This document shows positions 17,655-26,772 of a stretch of 64,000 nucleotides of DNA, one piece after another. Within the stretch, counting starts at the first letter, position 1, and every line of letters starts with the position of its first letter. Location of the stretch: assembly GCA_016194635.1 (NCBI GenBank), contig JACQBC010000001.1:1-64000 (forward strand), read 5' to 3'. The notes beneath the pieces are model-generated. The model was not told the origin of the DNA. It worked only from the letters and a program-made list of their open reading frames with translations, and searched no databases. The DNA comes from Gammaproteobacteria bacterium. GTDB lineage: Bacteria > Pseudomonadota > Gammaproteobacteria > UBA6429 > Thiohalophilaceae. A program made the translations under genes and the position numbers.

Positions 17655-18242
17655 TTACAGTTTACGCAAAGTGTCGCGCCATCCAGGGTTGGCCTTACTT
17701 TCTTGTTTTAACAAAATTTTGGTACCATCCAAAGTATCCAGCCAGCCGTGTACACCGGTGATCGGTTCATTTTCAAAGCCCCACCAGACACCATTTTCGT
17801 CTTGAGCAATCCAGTTGAGCGTCTTCTTGTTTAACTTGAGAGGGCCGATACTTTCATCACTGCTGCTTTTGGATAAGCGTGCTAATAACACTGCAAACTC
17901 CTGTTTGCCAATTTGTAACGTGGGGTCAAGTTCTGTGGTGAGTGGTTCTTCTTCCACGACCTCGTGTACCACGGTATATTTTCCAATAACTACTACATCA
18001 CCGTTTAACAATTTCTTGGTCTGTACCTGTTTGCCGTTTACAAACGTGCCATTGGTGCTATCACAGTCTTCGACATACAATCCATCCGTGCGCCGCTGAA
18101 TACGCGCGTGCCGATTGCTTACCGTGGAGTCTTCCAAACGCAGATCATTATCGGCCTTCCGGCCAAGCGTCACTACATCACGCTTGATGATAAGTTCGTC
18201 GATCTTGCGACCGTTGTGGCGGATAATCAGTTTGCTTAGCAT
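17655..18242 (-). CDS. FHA-domain protein
   Basis: A cytoplasmic protein with an N-terminal forkhead-associated domain (about residues 20-90), which binds phosphothreonine peptides. The motif residues are intact: LGRKADNDLRLEDSTVSNRHARI and DCDSTNGTFVNG. The C-terminal half (about 100-195) is unrecognised and includes a Trp-rich stretch, WWGFENEPITGVHGW. No kinase or phosphatase gene is nearby, so the partner is unknown. Confidence 0.88.
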   Translation of the reverse strand: MLSKLIIRHNGRKIDELIIKRDVVTLGRKADNDLRLEDSTVSNRHARIQRRTDGLYVEDCDSTNGTFVNGKQVQTKKLLNGDVVVIGKYTVVHEVVEEEPLTTELDPTLQIGKQEFAVLLARLSKSSSDESIGPLKLNKKTLNWIAQDENGVWWGFENEPITGVHGWLDTLDGTKILLKQESKANPGWRDTLRKL

Positions 18243-18414
18243 CTAAGTGGGGAAATCGTGTTAAATCGTTGATAAGTATAGCGAGGATTTCCAAGATGCC
18301 TACTACCGTGAAGGAATATCTTCGGATTTCTCAGCCACAGTCGCGTTTAGGGAGATTCATCCGTTACAAGGCAAGGACAGGTTAGAAGAAATCCTAACTT
18401 AGCGTAGATTAAAA
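18243..18414. other. Gap between FHA gene and tRNA-Arg
   Basis: No gene was seen. The plus strand has five GGA triplets but no terminator or ordered hairpin loops comparable to the candidate CsrB-like RNA. A small inverted repeat GTTAG/CTAAC (about 18381-18398) may help end tRNA transcription. Confidence 0.35.
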
Positions 18415-18491
18415 TGGCGCGCCCGGAGAGATTCGAACTCCCGACCGCCTGGTTCGTAGCCAGGTACTCTATCCAGCTGAGCTACGGGCGC
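18415..18491 (-). tRNA. tRNA-Arg (anticodon ACG)
   Basis: On the minus strand, a full cloverleaf with acceptor GCGCCCG/CGGGCGC, D-loop AGCTGGATAGAGT, anticodon stem CCTGG/CCAGG around CTACGAA (anticodon ACG), T-arm GGTTCGAATCTC-like and encoded CCA (18415-18417). It lies next to tRNA-Ser(GCU) downstream of csrA, as in many gammaproteobacteria. Confidence 0.97.
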
Positions 18492-18602
18492 GTATTTTAA
18501 AAACACCATGTCGTTTACACGAAACGAGCAATTTCAGGGCGCGTATGGTAGCAGAGAGCACCGTGGGAATGAACCATTTACTTCGCTGCTTCCCACGTGA
18601 TA

Positions 18603-18694
18603 TGGCGGAGAGAGAGGGATTCGAACCCTCGATACGCTTTTGGCATATACACCCTTAGCAGGGGTGCGCCTTCGACCAGCTCGGCCATCTCTCC
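18603..18694 (-). tRNA. tRNA-Ser (anticodon GCU)
   Basis: On the minus strand, a 92-base class II tRNA with a long variable arm: acceptor GGAGAGA/TCTCTCC, anticodon stem CACCC/GGGTG around CTGCTAA (anticodon GCT), T-arm GGTTCGAATCC, encoded CCA at 18603-18605. It sits between csrA and tRNA-Arg(ACG). Confidence 0.97.
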
Positions 18695-18792
18695 TTAGAC
18701 TATACTAAAACACCCATAAGGATGCCCAAGTTAAAGGCCCCAAAGGATACAGGGCCGGTTGGTGAAGGTAAAGAAAAAATCAGCGAGGGAAC

Positions 18793-18978
18793 TTAACTTT
18801 GCTGTGAGTCTTTCTGCTCGTTTTTGATACGTTCGTAAATTTCTTCACGGTGAACCGATACCTCTTTAGGCGCGTTAACGCCTATCCGCACCTGGTTACC
18901 CTTGACTCCCAATACAGTGACCGTCACGTCGTCACCTATCATGAGCGTTTCTCCGACACGGCGGGTTAGAATCAGCAT
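18793..18978 (-). CDS. csrA: Carbon storage regulator CsrA (RsmA)
   Basis: CsrA is a dimeric RNA-binding protein that recognises ANGGA motifs in hairpin loops of mRNA leaders and changes translation or stability. It often controls motility, biofilm and carbon flow. The 61-residue product starts [18 protein letters not shown] and includes the RNA-contact region [18 protein letters not shown] with Arg in HREEIY. Genomic position after lysC and ahead of tRNA-Ser is standard. A likely CsrA-sequestering RNA is encoded at about 32783-32972. Confidence 0.98.
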   Translation of the reverse strand: MLILTRRVGETLMIGDDVTVTVLGVKGNQVRIGVNAPKEVSVHREEIYERIKNEQKDSQQS

Positions 18979-19092
18979 ACATCACTCTCCTTATCATCTT
19001 TTGTCAAACGCGGTCGTACTCTCCATGCGTAGGCACGCAAGAAAGAAGTATCGACCAACCCCCCATGAAACTTTAGTGCCCTCAAAAAACCC

Positions 19093-20325
19093 TCATCTAG
19101 CAGGCTTTTGTTCTAAATGGAAGGCATCGTGCAAGGCTCGCACCGCCAATTCCATGTATTTTTCATCCACAACCACGGATATTTTAATCTCCGAGGTGGA
19201 AATCATTCGAATATTTATCCCTTCTTTTGCCAAGGCTTCAAACATGGTGCTGGCAATGCCCGCGTGAGAACGCATCCCTACCCCCACAACGGAGACTTTA
19301 ACGATCGTGTTGTCGCCACTGACCGCGCGGGCTCCAAGCTTTTTGGCGGTGTCCTGTAGAATCTTGGTGGCCTTGTCGAAATCATTCCGGTGTACCGTAA
19401 AGGTAAAATCGGTCAAACCATCCACCCCGACGTTTTGGATGATCATGTCGACCTCGATATTGGCCTTCCCTACCGGGCCGAGTATCTGCGAGGCAATCCC
19501 AGGCTTGTCCGGGACGCCGCTAAGGGTCAGCTTGGCCTCGTCACGGTTAAACGCAATCCCGGAAATAACTGGATCTTCCATTGCACTTACCTCATCATCG
19601 TACGTAATCAACGTGCCTGGGCCATCCACAAAGGAATGCAGTACCCGGAGTTTTACCCCATATTTTCCGGCGAATTCCACCGAACGTATCTGCAGCACCT
19701 TGGAACCAAGACTGGCTAGTTCCAGCATCTCCTCAAATGTAATTCTGTCCAAGCGCCGCGCGTGGGGGACAATCCTGGGATCGGTGGTGTACACCCCATC
19801 GACATCGGTATAAATCTGACACTCCTGGGCCTTGAGGGCGGCGGCCAGGGCCACGCCGGTGGTATCCGATCCACCTCGGCCCAACGTGGTGATATTGCCT
19901 AATTGATCGACTCCCTGGAAGCCTGCTACCACTACAATGCGCCCTTCTTTCAGGTCCTGCCGGACCCGGGCTTCGTCAATATCCAAAATCCGTGCCTTGG
20001 TGTGAGCACTGTCGGTTAATATATGCACCTGTGCGCCAGTATAGGAACGCGCGGGATATCCCTTCTTAATCAACGCGATACATAATAATCCGATGGTCAC
20101 CTGCTCGCCGGTGGCAACAATCACATCGTATTCACGTGGGTCTGGATTGGGATCAATCTTTTTCGCCAGGTCGATGAGCCGGTTGGTTTCACCGCTCATG
20201 GCCGATACCACCACTACGACATCATGGCCAGCGTTCTTGGTGGCGATGACTTTGTCCGCTACCCCTAGAATCTTGTCGACCGTGCCGACCGAGGTTCCAC
20301 CGTATTTTTGGACTATCAACGCCAT
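19093..20325 (-). CDS. lysC: Aspartate kinase LysC
   Basis: LysC phosphorylates aspartate, the first step toward lysine, threonine, methionine and diaminopimelate. The 410-residue product has the kinase motif VQKYGGTSVG at the N-terminus, FQGVDQLGNITTLGRGGSDTTGVALAA (about 135-161), and two C-terminal ACT domains (about 265-405) that bind feedback inhibitors. The length fits the single-function class. It lies between alaS and csrA in the common gammaproteobacterial order. Confidence 0.97.
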   Translation of the reverse strand: MALIVQKYGGTSVGTVDKILGVADKVIATKNAGHDVVVVVSAMSGETNRLIDLAKKIDPNPDPREYDVIVATGEQVTIGLLCIALIKKGYPARSYTGAQVHILTDSAHTKARILDIDEARVRQDLKEGRIVVVAGFQGVDQLGNITTLGRGGSDTTGVALAAALKAQECQIYTDVDGVYTTDPRIVPHARRLDRITFEEMLELASLGSKVLQIRSVEFAGKYGVKLRVLHSFVDGPGTLITYDDEVSAMEDPVISGIAFNRDEAKLTLSGVPDKPGIASQILGPVGKANIEVDMIIQNVGVDGLTDFTFTVHRNDFDKATKILQDTAKKLGARAVSGDNTIVKVSVVGVGMRSHAGIASTMFEALAKEGINIRMISTSEIKISVVVDEKYMELAVRALHDAFHLEQKPAR

Positions 20326-20423
20326 ACTAAACCCAACGATCTCTAATTCCCTTAATTAAAGGGTGCAGATTAAACACTAATCACTGGCTTAAGGGAAGAC
20401 TTCTTGTAACAACAAATTACAGA

Positions 20424-23024
20424 TTACCCTAAACGCGAGTTGATCCACCCAGAGACCGAAGCCAAGGCGCTGTCCAAGTGTTCAGGTTGGGTCCCCCCGG
20501 CCTGCGCCATATCGGGGCGTCCACCGCCTTTACCCCCAATTTGTTGGGCCACCATATTCACCAAATCCCCGGCTTTGAGTTTAGCGGTATGTTCCTTGCT
20601 TACACCGGCGACTAAATCCACTTTACCATCGTGCACGGCCGCCAACACCACGGCAGCGGAGCCCAGTTTATTTTTCAATTGGTCAAGCGTAGTACGCAGC
20701 GTTTTAATATCCGCCCCTTCAAGCTTAGCGGCCAATACATGGATGCCGCGAATGATGATAGCCTTGGCCACCAGATCATCGCCCTGGTTACTGGCCAGCC
20801 TACCCTTGAGCTGCTCGAGTTCTTTCTCAAGCAGTTTATTACGCTCGATTAATTGCTGTACCCGTTCGGCAACATCCTCGCGCGAACCTTTTAATTGTAC
20901 CGCAACGTGCTGTAATTGCTGTTCATTACCGCGGATGTAATCCAGGGCACCCTGGCCGGTGACAGCTTCAATACGCCGAACCCCGGCGGCGATGCCAGTC
21001 TCCAGGAGAATTTTAAACACACCGATGTCACCGGTATGTGTAACGTGAGTGCCGCCGCATAACTCCAGTGAAAAGTCACCCATCTTCAGCACCCGCACGG
21101 CGTCCGCGTATTTCTCGCCAAACAAGGCCATGGCACCGGATTTTTTGGCAGCGTCTTGGGACATGAGGCTGGTTTCAACCGCGTGATTATAGCGGATCTG
21201 TGCGTTCACCAGGTCTTCGATACGGCGTAACTGTTCGGGAGTCACGGCCTCAAAATGCGAAAAATCGAACCGCAGTCGATCGGCCTCCACCAGCGATCCT
21301 TTTTGGCTAACATGTTCGCCCAGTACCCTACGTAAAGCCGCGTGCAACAGGTGGGTGGCCGAGTGGTTGTACATAATGGCTTGCCGTTGCTGGTTATCAA
21401 TCTGGGCTTGAACCTTGTCGCCGATTTGTATACTTCCCAGGGTGACCCGTCCTAGGTGCCCAAAGACCTCATGCGCCTGCTTTTGGGTATCGTCCACGGT
21501 AAACTTACCCGCGGGACCCAGCAATTCACCCCGGTCCCCAACCTGACCACCGGACTCCGCATAAAACGGTGAACGATCCAACACCACCATACCGCTTTGC
21601 CCCTCGCTGATCCGTTGCGCGTTATTGCCTTCGACGTACAGCGCAAGCACGGTAGCGGAATCTTGCAGGTGCTCATAACCAGTAAATTGGGTCGGTAGTG
21701 TGATGTCCAGGGCCTTGGCATAATTAACCGTAAAAGATTTTGCTGCGCGCGCGCGCGCGCGTTGTGCCTCCATGGCTTTTTCAAATCCCGGTATGTCGAT
21801 CGACAGACCCCGTTCGCGCGCGACATCAGCGGTAAGATCCGCCGGGAAACCATAGGTATCGTACAATTTAAACACTACCTGGCCAGGAACCGTCTTATCT
21901 TTAAGGGTGGCAATGGCGGTATCGAGAATTTGCATGCCCGTGACTAAGGTCTCAGCAAACCGTTCCTCTTCTTGCTTGAGCACACGCGTCACCGTGGCTT
22001 GCGTCTGGATTAATTCAGGGTAGGCCGCGCCCATTTCTTGCACCAGGGGGGCCACCAGTTGGTGAAAAAACGGTTGTTGTTGTCCAAGTTTATAACCATG
22101 CCGAATCGCACGGCGGATGATCCGGCGTAATACATAGCCGCGTCCTTCATTGGACGGCACCACTCCATCGGTGATCAAAAAACTGCACGAACGGATATGA
22201 TCCGCAATCACCCGCAAGGAACTATTGTTGAGATCGGTACTGGCGGTGGCCTGTTGTGCCGCCTTGAGCAGGTTGACGAATAGATCGATGTCGTAATTGC
22301 TGTGCACCCCTTGCATCACCGCCGCGAGTCGCTCCAACCCCATGCCGGTATCCACCGACGGTTTGGGTAGCGGTTCCAGCCGGCCGTCCGCCTGGCGATT
22401 AAACTGCATGAACACAAGATTCCAGATTTCGATATAGCGATCACCGTCTTCAGCGGCTGAACCCGGCGGGCCACCTGCCACACCAGAACCGTGATCGTAA
22501 AAGATCTCGGTACAGGGTCCGCAGGGACCGGTATCGCCCATTTGCCAAAAATTGGATTTTTCACCTAAGCGGGTAAATCGCCGAGGATCAACCTTGATGT
22601 CCTGTAACCAAATCTCCGCCGCTTGATGATCGTCCTTAAAGATGGTTACCCAGAGTTTTTCCGGGGCGAGGCTCAGGTCACGGGTGAGAAATTCCCACGC
22701 GAAGTGTATGGCATCCTGCTTGAAATAGTCTCCAAAACTAAAATTACCCAGCATTTCAAAAAAGGTGTGGTGGCGCGCGGTGTAACCGACGTTTTCCAGA
22801 TCGTTGTGCTTGCCGCCGGCACGTACGCAGCGTTGCGACGAGGTCGCACGGCTATAAGCGCGTGTATCCAACCCTAGAAATACATCTTTGAATTGCACCA
22901 TGCCAGCGTTGGTAAACAATAGGGTCGGATCGTTACCGGGGATCAAAGGGCTGCTGGGAACCACCGCATGGCCGTGGCGCTGGAAAAAATCCAGAAAGGC
23001 GGAACGTAGCTGTGCGCTCTTCAT
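20424..23024 (-). CDS. alaS: Alanyl-tRNA synthetase AlaS
   Basis: AlaRS charges tRNA-Ala and edits mischarged serine and glycine. The frame gives 866 residues from ATG 23024 ([14 protein letters not shown]), matching the family start; the frame extends upstream to GTG 23051 but that part is not family-like. The class II catalytic core ([33 protein letters not shown]) is followed by the editing domain with [11 protein letters not shown] and the zinc-ligand region [13 protein letters not shown], and the C-Ala domain. A (GC)8 tract lies at 21745-21761 inside the gene. Confidence 0.97.
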   Translation of the reverse strand: MKSAQLRSAFLDFFQRHGHAVVPSSPLIPGNDPTLLFTNAGMVQFKDVFLGLDTRAYSRATSSQRCVRAGGKHNDLENVGYTARHHTFFEMLGNFSFGDYFKQDAIHFAWEFLTRDLSLAPEKLWVTIFKDDHQAAEIWLQDIKVDPRRFTRLGEKSNFWQMGDTGPCGPCTEIFYDHGSGVAGGPPGSAAEDGDRYIEIWNLVFMQFNRQADGRLEPLPKPSVDTGMGLERLAAVMQGVHSNYDIDLFVNLLKAAQQATASTDLNNSSLRVIADHIRSCSFLITDGVVPSNEGRGYVLRRIIRRAIRHGYKLGQQQPFFHQLVAPLVQEMGAAYPELIQTQATVTRVLKQEEERFAETLVTGMQILDTAIATLKDKTVPGQVVFKLYDTYGFPADLTADVARERGLSIDIPGFEKAMEAQRARARAAKSFTVNYAKALDITLPTQFTGYEHLQDSATVLALYVEGNNAQRISEGQSGMVVLDRSPFYAESGGQVGDRGELLGPAGKFTVDDTQKQAHEVFGHLGRVTLGSIQIGDKVQAQIDNQQRQAIMYNHSATHLLHAALRRVLGEHVSQKGSLVEADRLRFDFSHFEAVTPEQLRRIEDLVNAQIRYNHAVETSLMSQDAAKKSGAMALFGEKYADAVRVLKMGDFSLELCGGTHVTHTGDIGVFKILLETGIAAGVRRIEAVTGQGALDYIRGNEQQLQHVAVQLKGSREDVAERVQQLIERNKLLEKELEQLKGRLASNQGDDLVAKAIIIRGIHVLAAKLEGADIKTLRTTLDQLKNKLGSAAVVLAAVHDGKVDLVAGVSKEHTAKLKAGDLVNMVAQQIGGKGGGRPDMAQAGGTQPEHLDSALASVSGWINSRLG
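21745..21761. repeat. (GC)n dinucleotide tract inside alaS
   Basis: Seventeen alternating G/C bases, encoding an Arg-Ala-Arg-Ala stretch (minus strand) between the catalytic and editing regions of AlaS. Alternating GC of this length can slip during replication and can adopt Z-DNA; a slip would shift the alaS frame. Confidence 0.9.
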
Positions 23025-23067
23025 ACGGCGGACTCGTTTGCGGTAAAGCACAGATTATATCTGGACT

Positions 23068-23517
23068 TTAAGCAATGTCATCCGCTGTTTCAAAGATTCG
23101 GTTTACCTGTTCGGGTGTGAAGCCACGGTATTCTAAAAACCGCTGCTGCCGTATTCGTTCGGAAAAGCCCGTCGGCAGAGCCGCACCAAACTTTTTCTCG
23201 CGCGCATACCTCGCACGTTGCAGCCACAGCGGGTCGCTCCCCTTGAGATACTGATTTATCGCCGCAGCGGTGATGCCGCGCTCCCGCAATTCATGCCCAA
23301 TCCGCACCGGTCCATAACCGCGCTGCCGACGGGCATGAATATAGGCCTCGATAAATCGGTCATCACTTTGCAAATGCTTGGCGCTGAACTGTAATAATGC
23401 CGCCTCAATCGCCACCGCGGCAAAGCCCTTTTGCTGCAGTTTACGCTTTAATTCCAATTGCGAATGCTCGCGGTTAGCGAGCAAACGCAACAGCACTGTG
23501 ATGATCTCTTGGGCCAT
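23068..23517 (-). CDS. recX: RecA modulator RecX
   Basis: RecX binds RecA filaments and limits their activity. The 149-residue product is helical and has the family segments LLANREHSQLELKRKLQQKGF, RQRGYGPVRIGHELRERGI and RQQRFLEYRGFTPEQVNRIF. It follows recA after 26 bases and precedes alaS, the classical arrangement, and is probably co-transcribed with recA. Confidence 0.95.
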   Translation of the reverse strand: MAQEIITVLLRLLANREHSQLELKRKLQQKGFAAVAIEAALLQFSAKHLQSDDRFIEAYIHARRQRGYGPVRIGHELRERGITAAAINQYLKGSDPLWLQRARYAREKKFGAALPTGFSERIRQQRFLEYRGFTPEQVNRIFETADDIA

Positions 23518-23543
23518 GTTCTGCGCAATAGAAATTTGGAGAC

Positions 23544-24605
23544 TTACGCCTCCAATGCTTCCACGTCCTCGTCACCGTGGTCCACCGGTCTTAAGTTCGT
23601 GGGCTGAGTTAGTAATTGGGCACGGATCTTGGTTTCGATTTCCTTGGCCAAGTCGGGGCGTTCTTTGAGAAATTGACGTGTATTATCCTTGCCCTGGCCG
23701 ATCCGCTCCCCCGCGTAGCTATACCAGGCCCCGGATTTTTCGATGATATTGAGGTTCGATCCGATTTCAATGATCTCACCTTCGCGCGAAATACCTTCGT
23801 TGTAGAGAATATCGAATTCGGCTTGTTTGAACGGAGGAGCCACCTTGTTCTTAACGACCTTGACACGGGTTTCGCTACCGATCACCTCTTCACCTTTTTT
23901 AATCGAACCGATACGGCGAATATCTAGGCGCACCGAGGCATAAAACTTCAAGGCGTTACCCCCGGTGGTGGTTTCGGGATTGCCAAACATCACGCCGATT
24001 TTCATACGGATCTGGTTAATGAAAATCACCAAAGTATTAGAACGTTTAATGTTAGCGGTGAGTTTGCGTAGCGCCTGCGACATCAGGCGTGCTTGCAAAC
24101 CCATGTGCGAATCCCCCATCTCGCCTTCGATTTCCGCCTTGGGCGTCAAGGCCGCTACCGAGTCGACCACCACCACATCGACCGCGCTGGAACGCACCAG
24201 CATATCGGCGATTTCCAAAGCCTGTTCACCGGTATCGGGTTGTGACACCAGCAGATCATCGACGTTTACCCCGAGCTTTTCAGCATACCCGGGGTCCAGT
24301 GCGTGTTCCGCATCGATAAACGCCGCCGTACCACCCAATTTCTGACACTGAGCGATCACTTGCAGGGTTAGCGTGGTTTTACCCGAGGACTCTGGGCCGT
24401 AAATCTCTACCACGCGACCCTTGGGCAAGCCCCCAATCCCCAAGGCCACATCCAGCCCTAGGGAACCGGTGGAGATGGGTACGATATCGCGCGAGGCGGC
24501 GTTGTCGCCCAGACGCATCACCGAGCCTTTGCCGAATTGTTTTTCGATTTGGCCGAGAGCAGCGCTTAAGGCTTTCTTTTTGTCTTCAACGGGATTGGTT
24601 GCCAT
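23544..24605 (-). CDS. recA: Recombinase RecA
   Basis: RecA forms filaments on single-stranded DNA, catalyses strand exchange, and stimulates LexA-type self-cleavage. I use the ATG at 24605 ([34 protein letters not shown], 353 residues), with AAGGA seven bases upstream; the frame opens earlier only through a TTG. Walker A is GPESSGKTT, the glutamate of EIYGPESSG and loop regions [20 protein letters not shown] are intact. The upstream gap has a good sigma-70 promoter, direct repeats and no CTGT-N8-ACAG box. Confidence 0.98.
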   Translation of the reverse strand: MATNPVEDKKKALSAALGQIEKQFGKGSVMRLGDNAASRDIVPISTGSLGLDVALGIGGLPKGRVVEIYGPESSGKTTLTLQVIAQCQKLGGTAAFIDAEHALDPGYAEKLGVNVDDLLVSQPDTGEQALEIADMLVRSSAVDVVVVDSVAALTPKAEIEGEMGDSHMGLQARLMSQALRKLTANIKRSNTLVIFINQIRMKIGVMFGNPETTTGGNALKFYASVRLDIRRIGSIKKGEEVIGSETRVKVVKNKVAPPFKQAEFDILYNEGISREGEIIEIGSNLNIIEKSGAWYSYAGERIGQGKDNTRQFLKERPDLAKEIETKIRAQLLTQPTNLRPVDHGDEDVEALEA

Positions 24606-24671
24606 GCTGGGATCCTTTTGCAAATTGATTGGGTTGTAAATTACTGCGCCACCATCAGCGCGATAGGGCCT

Positions 24672-24700
24672 AATGTAGGTTATATATTTTTAGATGTCAA
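24672..24700 (-). promoter_or_regulatory. Sigma-70 promoter of recA
   Basis: On the minus strand: TTGACA (24695-24700), a 17-base spacer and TACATT (24672-24677). The -35 box is perfect and the -10 matches four of six bases. The transcript would carry a leader of about 60 bases before the recA ATG. Confidence 0.7.
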
Positions 24701-24703
24701 TAT

Positions 24704-24731
24704 TTTTTACTATGTTTATACTTTTTACTAT
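24704..24731. promoter_or_regulatory. Direct repeats TTTTTACTAT between recA and WYL regulator
   Basis: Two perfect 10-base copies (24704-24713 and 24722-24731) with an 18-base period. They lie four bases beyond the recA -35 box and 14 bases short of the -35 box of the WYL gene, so one regulator bound there could act on both divergent promoters. Binding by the WYL protein is inference. Confidence 0.6.
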
Positions 24732-24744
24732 ATAACATTTTATA

Positions 24745-24773
24745 TTGAGGCAGAATCCACTATCCCGTATACT
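24745..24773 (+). promoter_or_regulatory. Sigma-70 promoter of the WYL regulator gene
   Basis: TTGAGG (24745-24750), a 17-base spacer and TATACT (24768-24773), followed by a GAGGAG ribosome binding site (24787-24792) and the GTG start at 24799. Confidence 0.65.
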
Positions 24774-24798
24774 TTGCGGCGGATGCGAGGAGTAAGTC

Positions 24799-25695
24799 GT
24801 GGTTTCTAAAGAGAAAATGCACTTAGATGTGAAATGGGCCACCCGCCAACGTTTACAATATATTGAAGTGATGGCCTATTACAGCGGGGTCGTTACCCGT
24901 ACGGATGTCGTTAGGGCCTTTGACATCTCCGCCGCCGCCGCGACCAAAGATTTAAAGCTCTATAGCCAGCTTGCACCGAATAACCTGCTCTACAAGCACC
25001 AGTGGTTTGGATTTGTCCCCAGCGCATCGTTTCAAGCGGTGTTCGCTGATCTATCTCCTAGCCAGGTGGTGCCCTTGCTAGGGACGACGCTAGGTTCTAG
25101 CGCCGGGCCGCCGTGGCAGACCCCATCCCTTTACGGTATCAACGTGGATAACCTGCCCCTGCCGAATCGATTACCCGACAAACAGGTCGTGGCCCAGATC
25201 ACCCGAGCCATCAAAAGTCGGCAACAACTCCGCGCGGTGTATTACTCCCTGTCAGATCGGGATAAACGCGAGGCACGGATTCTAGAACCCCACGCCCTGG
25301 TCACCACGGGACTGCGTTGGCATGTGCGTGCCTACAGTTTAGACACCTATGATTTTCGGGATTTTGTATTGTCGCGGTTTGTGGAGGCTACGTGCTTGGA
25401 CCAACCCGCCGAATCCAGCGCCCAATATGATGATGAATGGGTCGAGTTGCTGATCTTAAAGTTATCCCCGCATCCCAGGCTGGCGGCGAATAAACGTGCC
25501 AGCTTGATGATCGACTATGGGGGTAAGGATGACATCATTGAAGTCACGGTGCGGCGCGCCTTGATCGGTTATCTATTGCAGCAATTATCCGTGGATACCA
25601 GTGCCGATCACTCTCTCAATCCCCATGCCTACCCGCTGATCGTGGTTAATCGCGACGAGGTCGAACCGTTTGCAGGCTGGGCATTTCATTCTTGA
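24799..25695 (+). CDS. WYL-domain transcriptional regulator (CapW/BrxR-like)
   Basis: A 298-residue regulator with an N-terminal winged helix (about 12-70: RQRLQYIEVMAYYSGVVTRTDVVRAFDISAAAATKDLKLYSQLAPNNLLY), a WYL domain (about 130-200, with LEPHALVTTGLRWHVRAYSLDTYDFRDFVLSRF) and a C-terminal WCX-like part. The layout and the LxPNNLxY / GLRWHVRA signatures are those of CapW and BrxR, which control CBASS and BREX defence operons. Related WYL proteins (PafBC, DriD) respond to DNA damage; DriD binds single-stranded DNA. Here it sits alone between pncC and recA, divergent from recA, with no defence operon beside it. The GTG start has a strong ribosome binding site. Confidence 0.88.
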   Translation: MVSKEKMHLDVKWATRQRLQYIEVMAYYSGVVTRTDVVRAFDISAAAATKDLKLYSQLAPNNLLYKHQWFGFVPSASFQAVFADLSPSQVVPLLGTTLGSSAGPPWQTPSLYGINVDNLPLPNRLPDKQVVAQITRAIKSRQQLRAVYYSLSDRDKREARILEPHALVTTGLRWHVRAYSLDTYDFRDFVLSRFVEATCLDQPAESSAQYDDEWVELLILKLSPHPRLAANKRASLMIDYGGKDDIIEVTVRRALIGYLLQQLSVDTSADHSLNPHAYPLIVVNRDEVEPFAGWAFHS

Positions 25696-26195
25696 GCGTA
25701 ACAGTGTTGCACTAAGCCTTGGAGCGCGGTTAACACGGCTTGACGACGAATGGCATGACGATCCCCCGCGAATCTATACTGGGCACAATGTACCTCGGCC
25801 TGGTGTTTTGCCCAGCCAAGCCATACACTGCCGACGGGTTTTTGCGGCGAGCCGCCTCCAGGACCCGCGATTCCGGTGATGGCGACACTCAGTTGCGCCC
25901 GACTAAAACGCAACGCCCCGCGCGCCATTGCCGTAACACAGGCAGCGCTCACCGCGCCCTCGGTGTGCAAGAGGCTCATCTCGACACCTAACATGTCGGT
26001 CTTCGCTTGGTTGCTGTAACAGACAAATCCGCGATCAAACCAGGCCGAGCTGCCTGCCACCTCGGTAATCACTTTGGCTACCCACCCTCCGGTACAGGAC
26101 TCCGCGGTTGCCACAAGCCAGTCCCGTTGCAACAACCCATCGCCAAGGGAACGTGCAAGTTCAGTCAGAGCAGCATCGTTATCCAGCATTTCCAA
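25686..26195 (-). CDS. pncC: Nicotinamide-nucleotide amidase PncC (CinA C-terminal family)
   Basis: PncC deamidates nicotinamide mononucleotide to nicotinate mononucleotide in pyridine-nucleotide recycling. The 169-residue single-domain product has the family signature VATAESCTGGWVAKVITEVAGSSAWFDRGFVCYSNQAK, SVAITGIAGPGGGSPQKPVGSVW and the catalytic serine in ESCTGG. It usually lies directly upstream of recA; here the WYL gene intervenes and its end overlaps the end of pncC by 10 bases. Confidence 0.95.
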   Translation of the reverse strand: MEMLDNDAALTELARSLGDGLLQRDWLVATAESCTGGWVAKVITEVAGSSAWFDRGFVCYSNQAKTDMLGVEMSLLHTEGAVSAACVTAMARGALRFSRAQLSVAITGIAGPGGGSPQKPVGSVWLGWAKHQAEVHCAQYRFAGDRHAIRRQAVLTALQGLVQHCYAQE

Positions 26196-26297
26196 ACTCG
26201 CCTCAAGTATTCTTGTAACGCGGGTAAAGGCCTCTCCCCCTAGCCCGCTCCGGCAGGCAGAAGAAATAACAAAGTTAGGAGTTAATTGCAGAGAAAC

Positions 26298-26615
26298 TTA
26301 TTCTTCGTAGGTTTGCTGTATCACCGCGCCAATTTCATAGCCCCCGCCACGGCGTTGTTTTTCCATCCGTACTACTTTGACGCGGGCGCGTAACGGCGGT
26401 GTTAATTCATTGCCGGGCGAGATACGGATTTCCAATTCGGCATTGATCGGCACTCCGCGTTCGGCGATAAACATCAAACCCCGGCCGCTTAAGTTGGCCA
26501 CATGACCCATTTCCTCTTCGACCACCGATGAATCCAGCATTTTGTAATAAATCGCGCATTCAATACTGACGCGGCGATAACTGCGTTTTTCGGCGTATTC
26601 GGTCGTCATGGTCAT
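26298..26615 (-). CDS. PilZ-domain protein
   Basis: A small single-domain PilZ protein of about 105 residues, a likely cyclic di-GMP effector. The first motif is RSYRR (with the Arg-x3-Arg pattern, KRSYRR), and the second is NLSGRGLMFIAER in place of D/NxSxxG, so both binding motifs are present. The start is probably ATG 26615 (MTMTTEYAEKRSYRR); the frame also opens from a TTG at 26651. Target unknown. Confidence 0.85.
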   Translation of the reverse strand: MTMTTEYAEKRSYRRVSIECAIYYKMLDSSVVEEEMGHVANLSGRGLMFIAERGVPINAELEIRISPGNELTPPLRARVKVVRMEKQRRGGGYEIGAVIQQTYEE

Positions 26616-26772
26616 GCCAGCCCCGCGTTTATATTGATGATTATCTTCCAAGGATAGTCGTCAATACCAGTATTTATCAACTTTCAACGTAAATTCGCTG
26701 CACACAGAGGCCGATCCTGGCGATCGTACACGCTGCGTGCGGTGATTGATGAATTTCGCTACACTCTGGCCG

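Noticed and set aside
18243-18414. GGA-rich gap considered as a second CsrB-like RNA
   Set aside because: Five GGA triplets without stem-loop presentation and no strong terminator.
24606-24798. Search for a LexA box in front of recA
   Set aside because: No CTGT or ACAG half-site is present; recorded as a finding, not as a feature.
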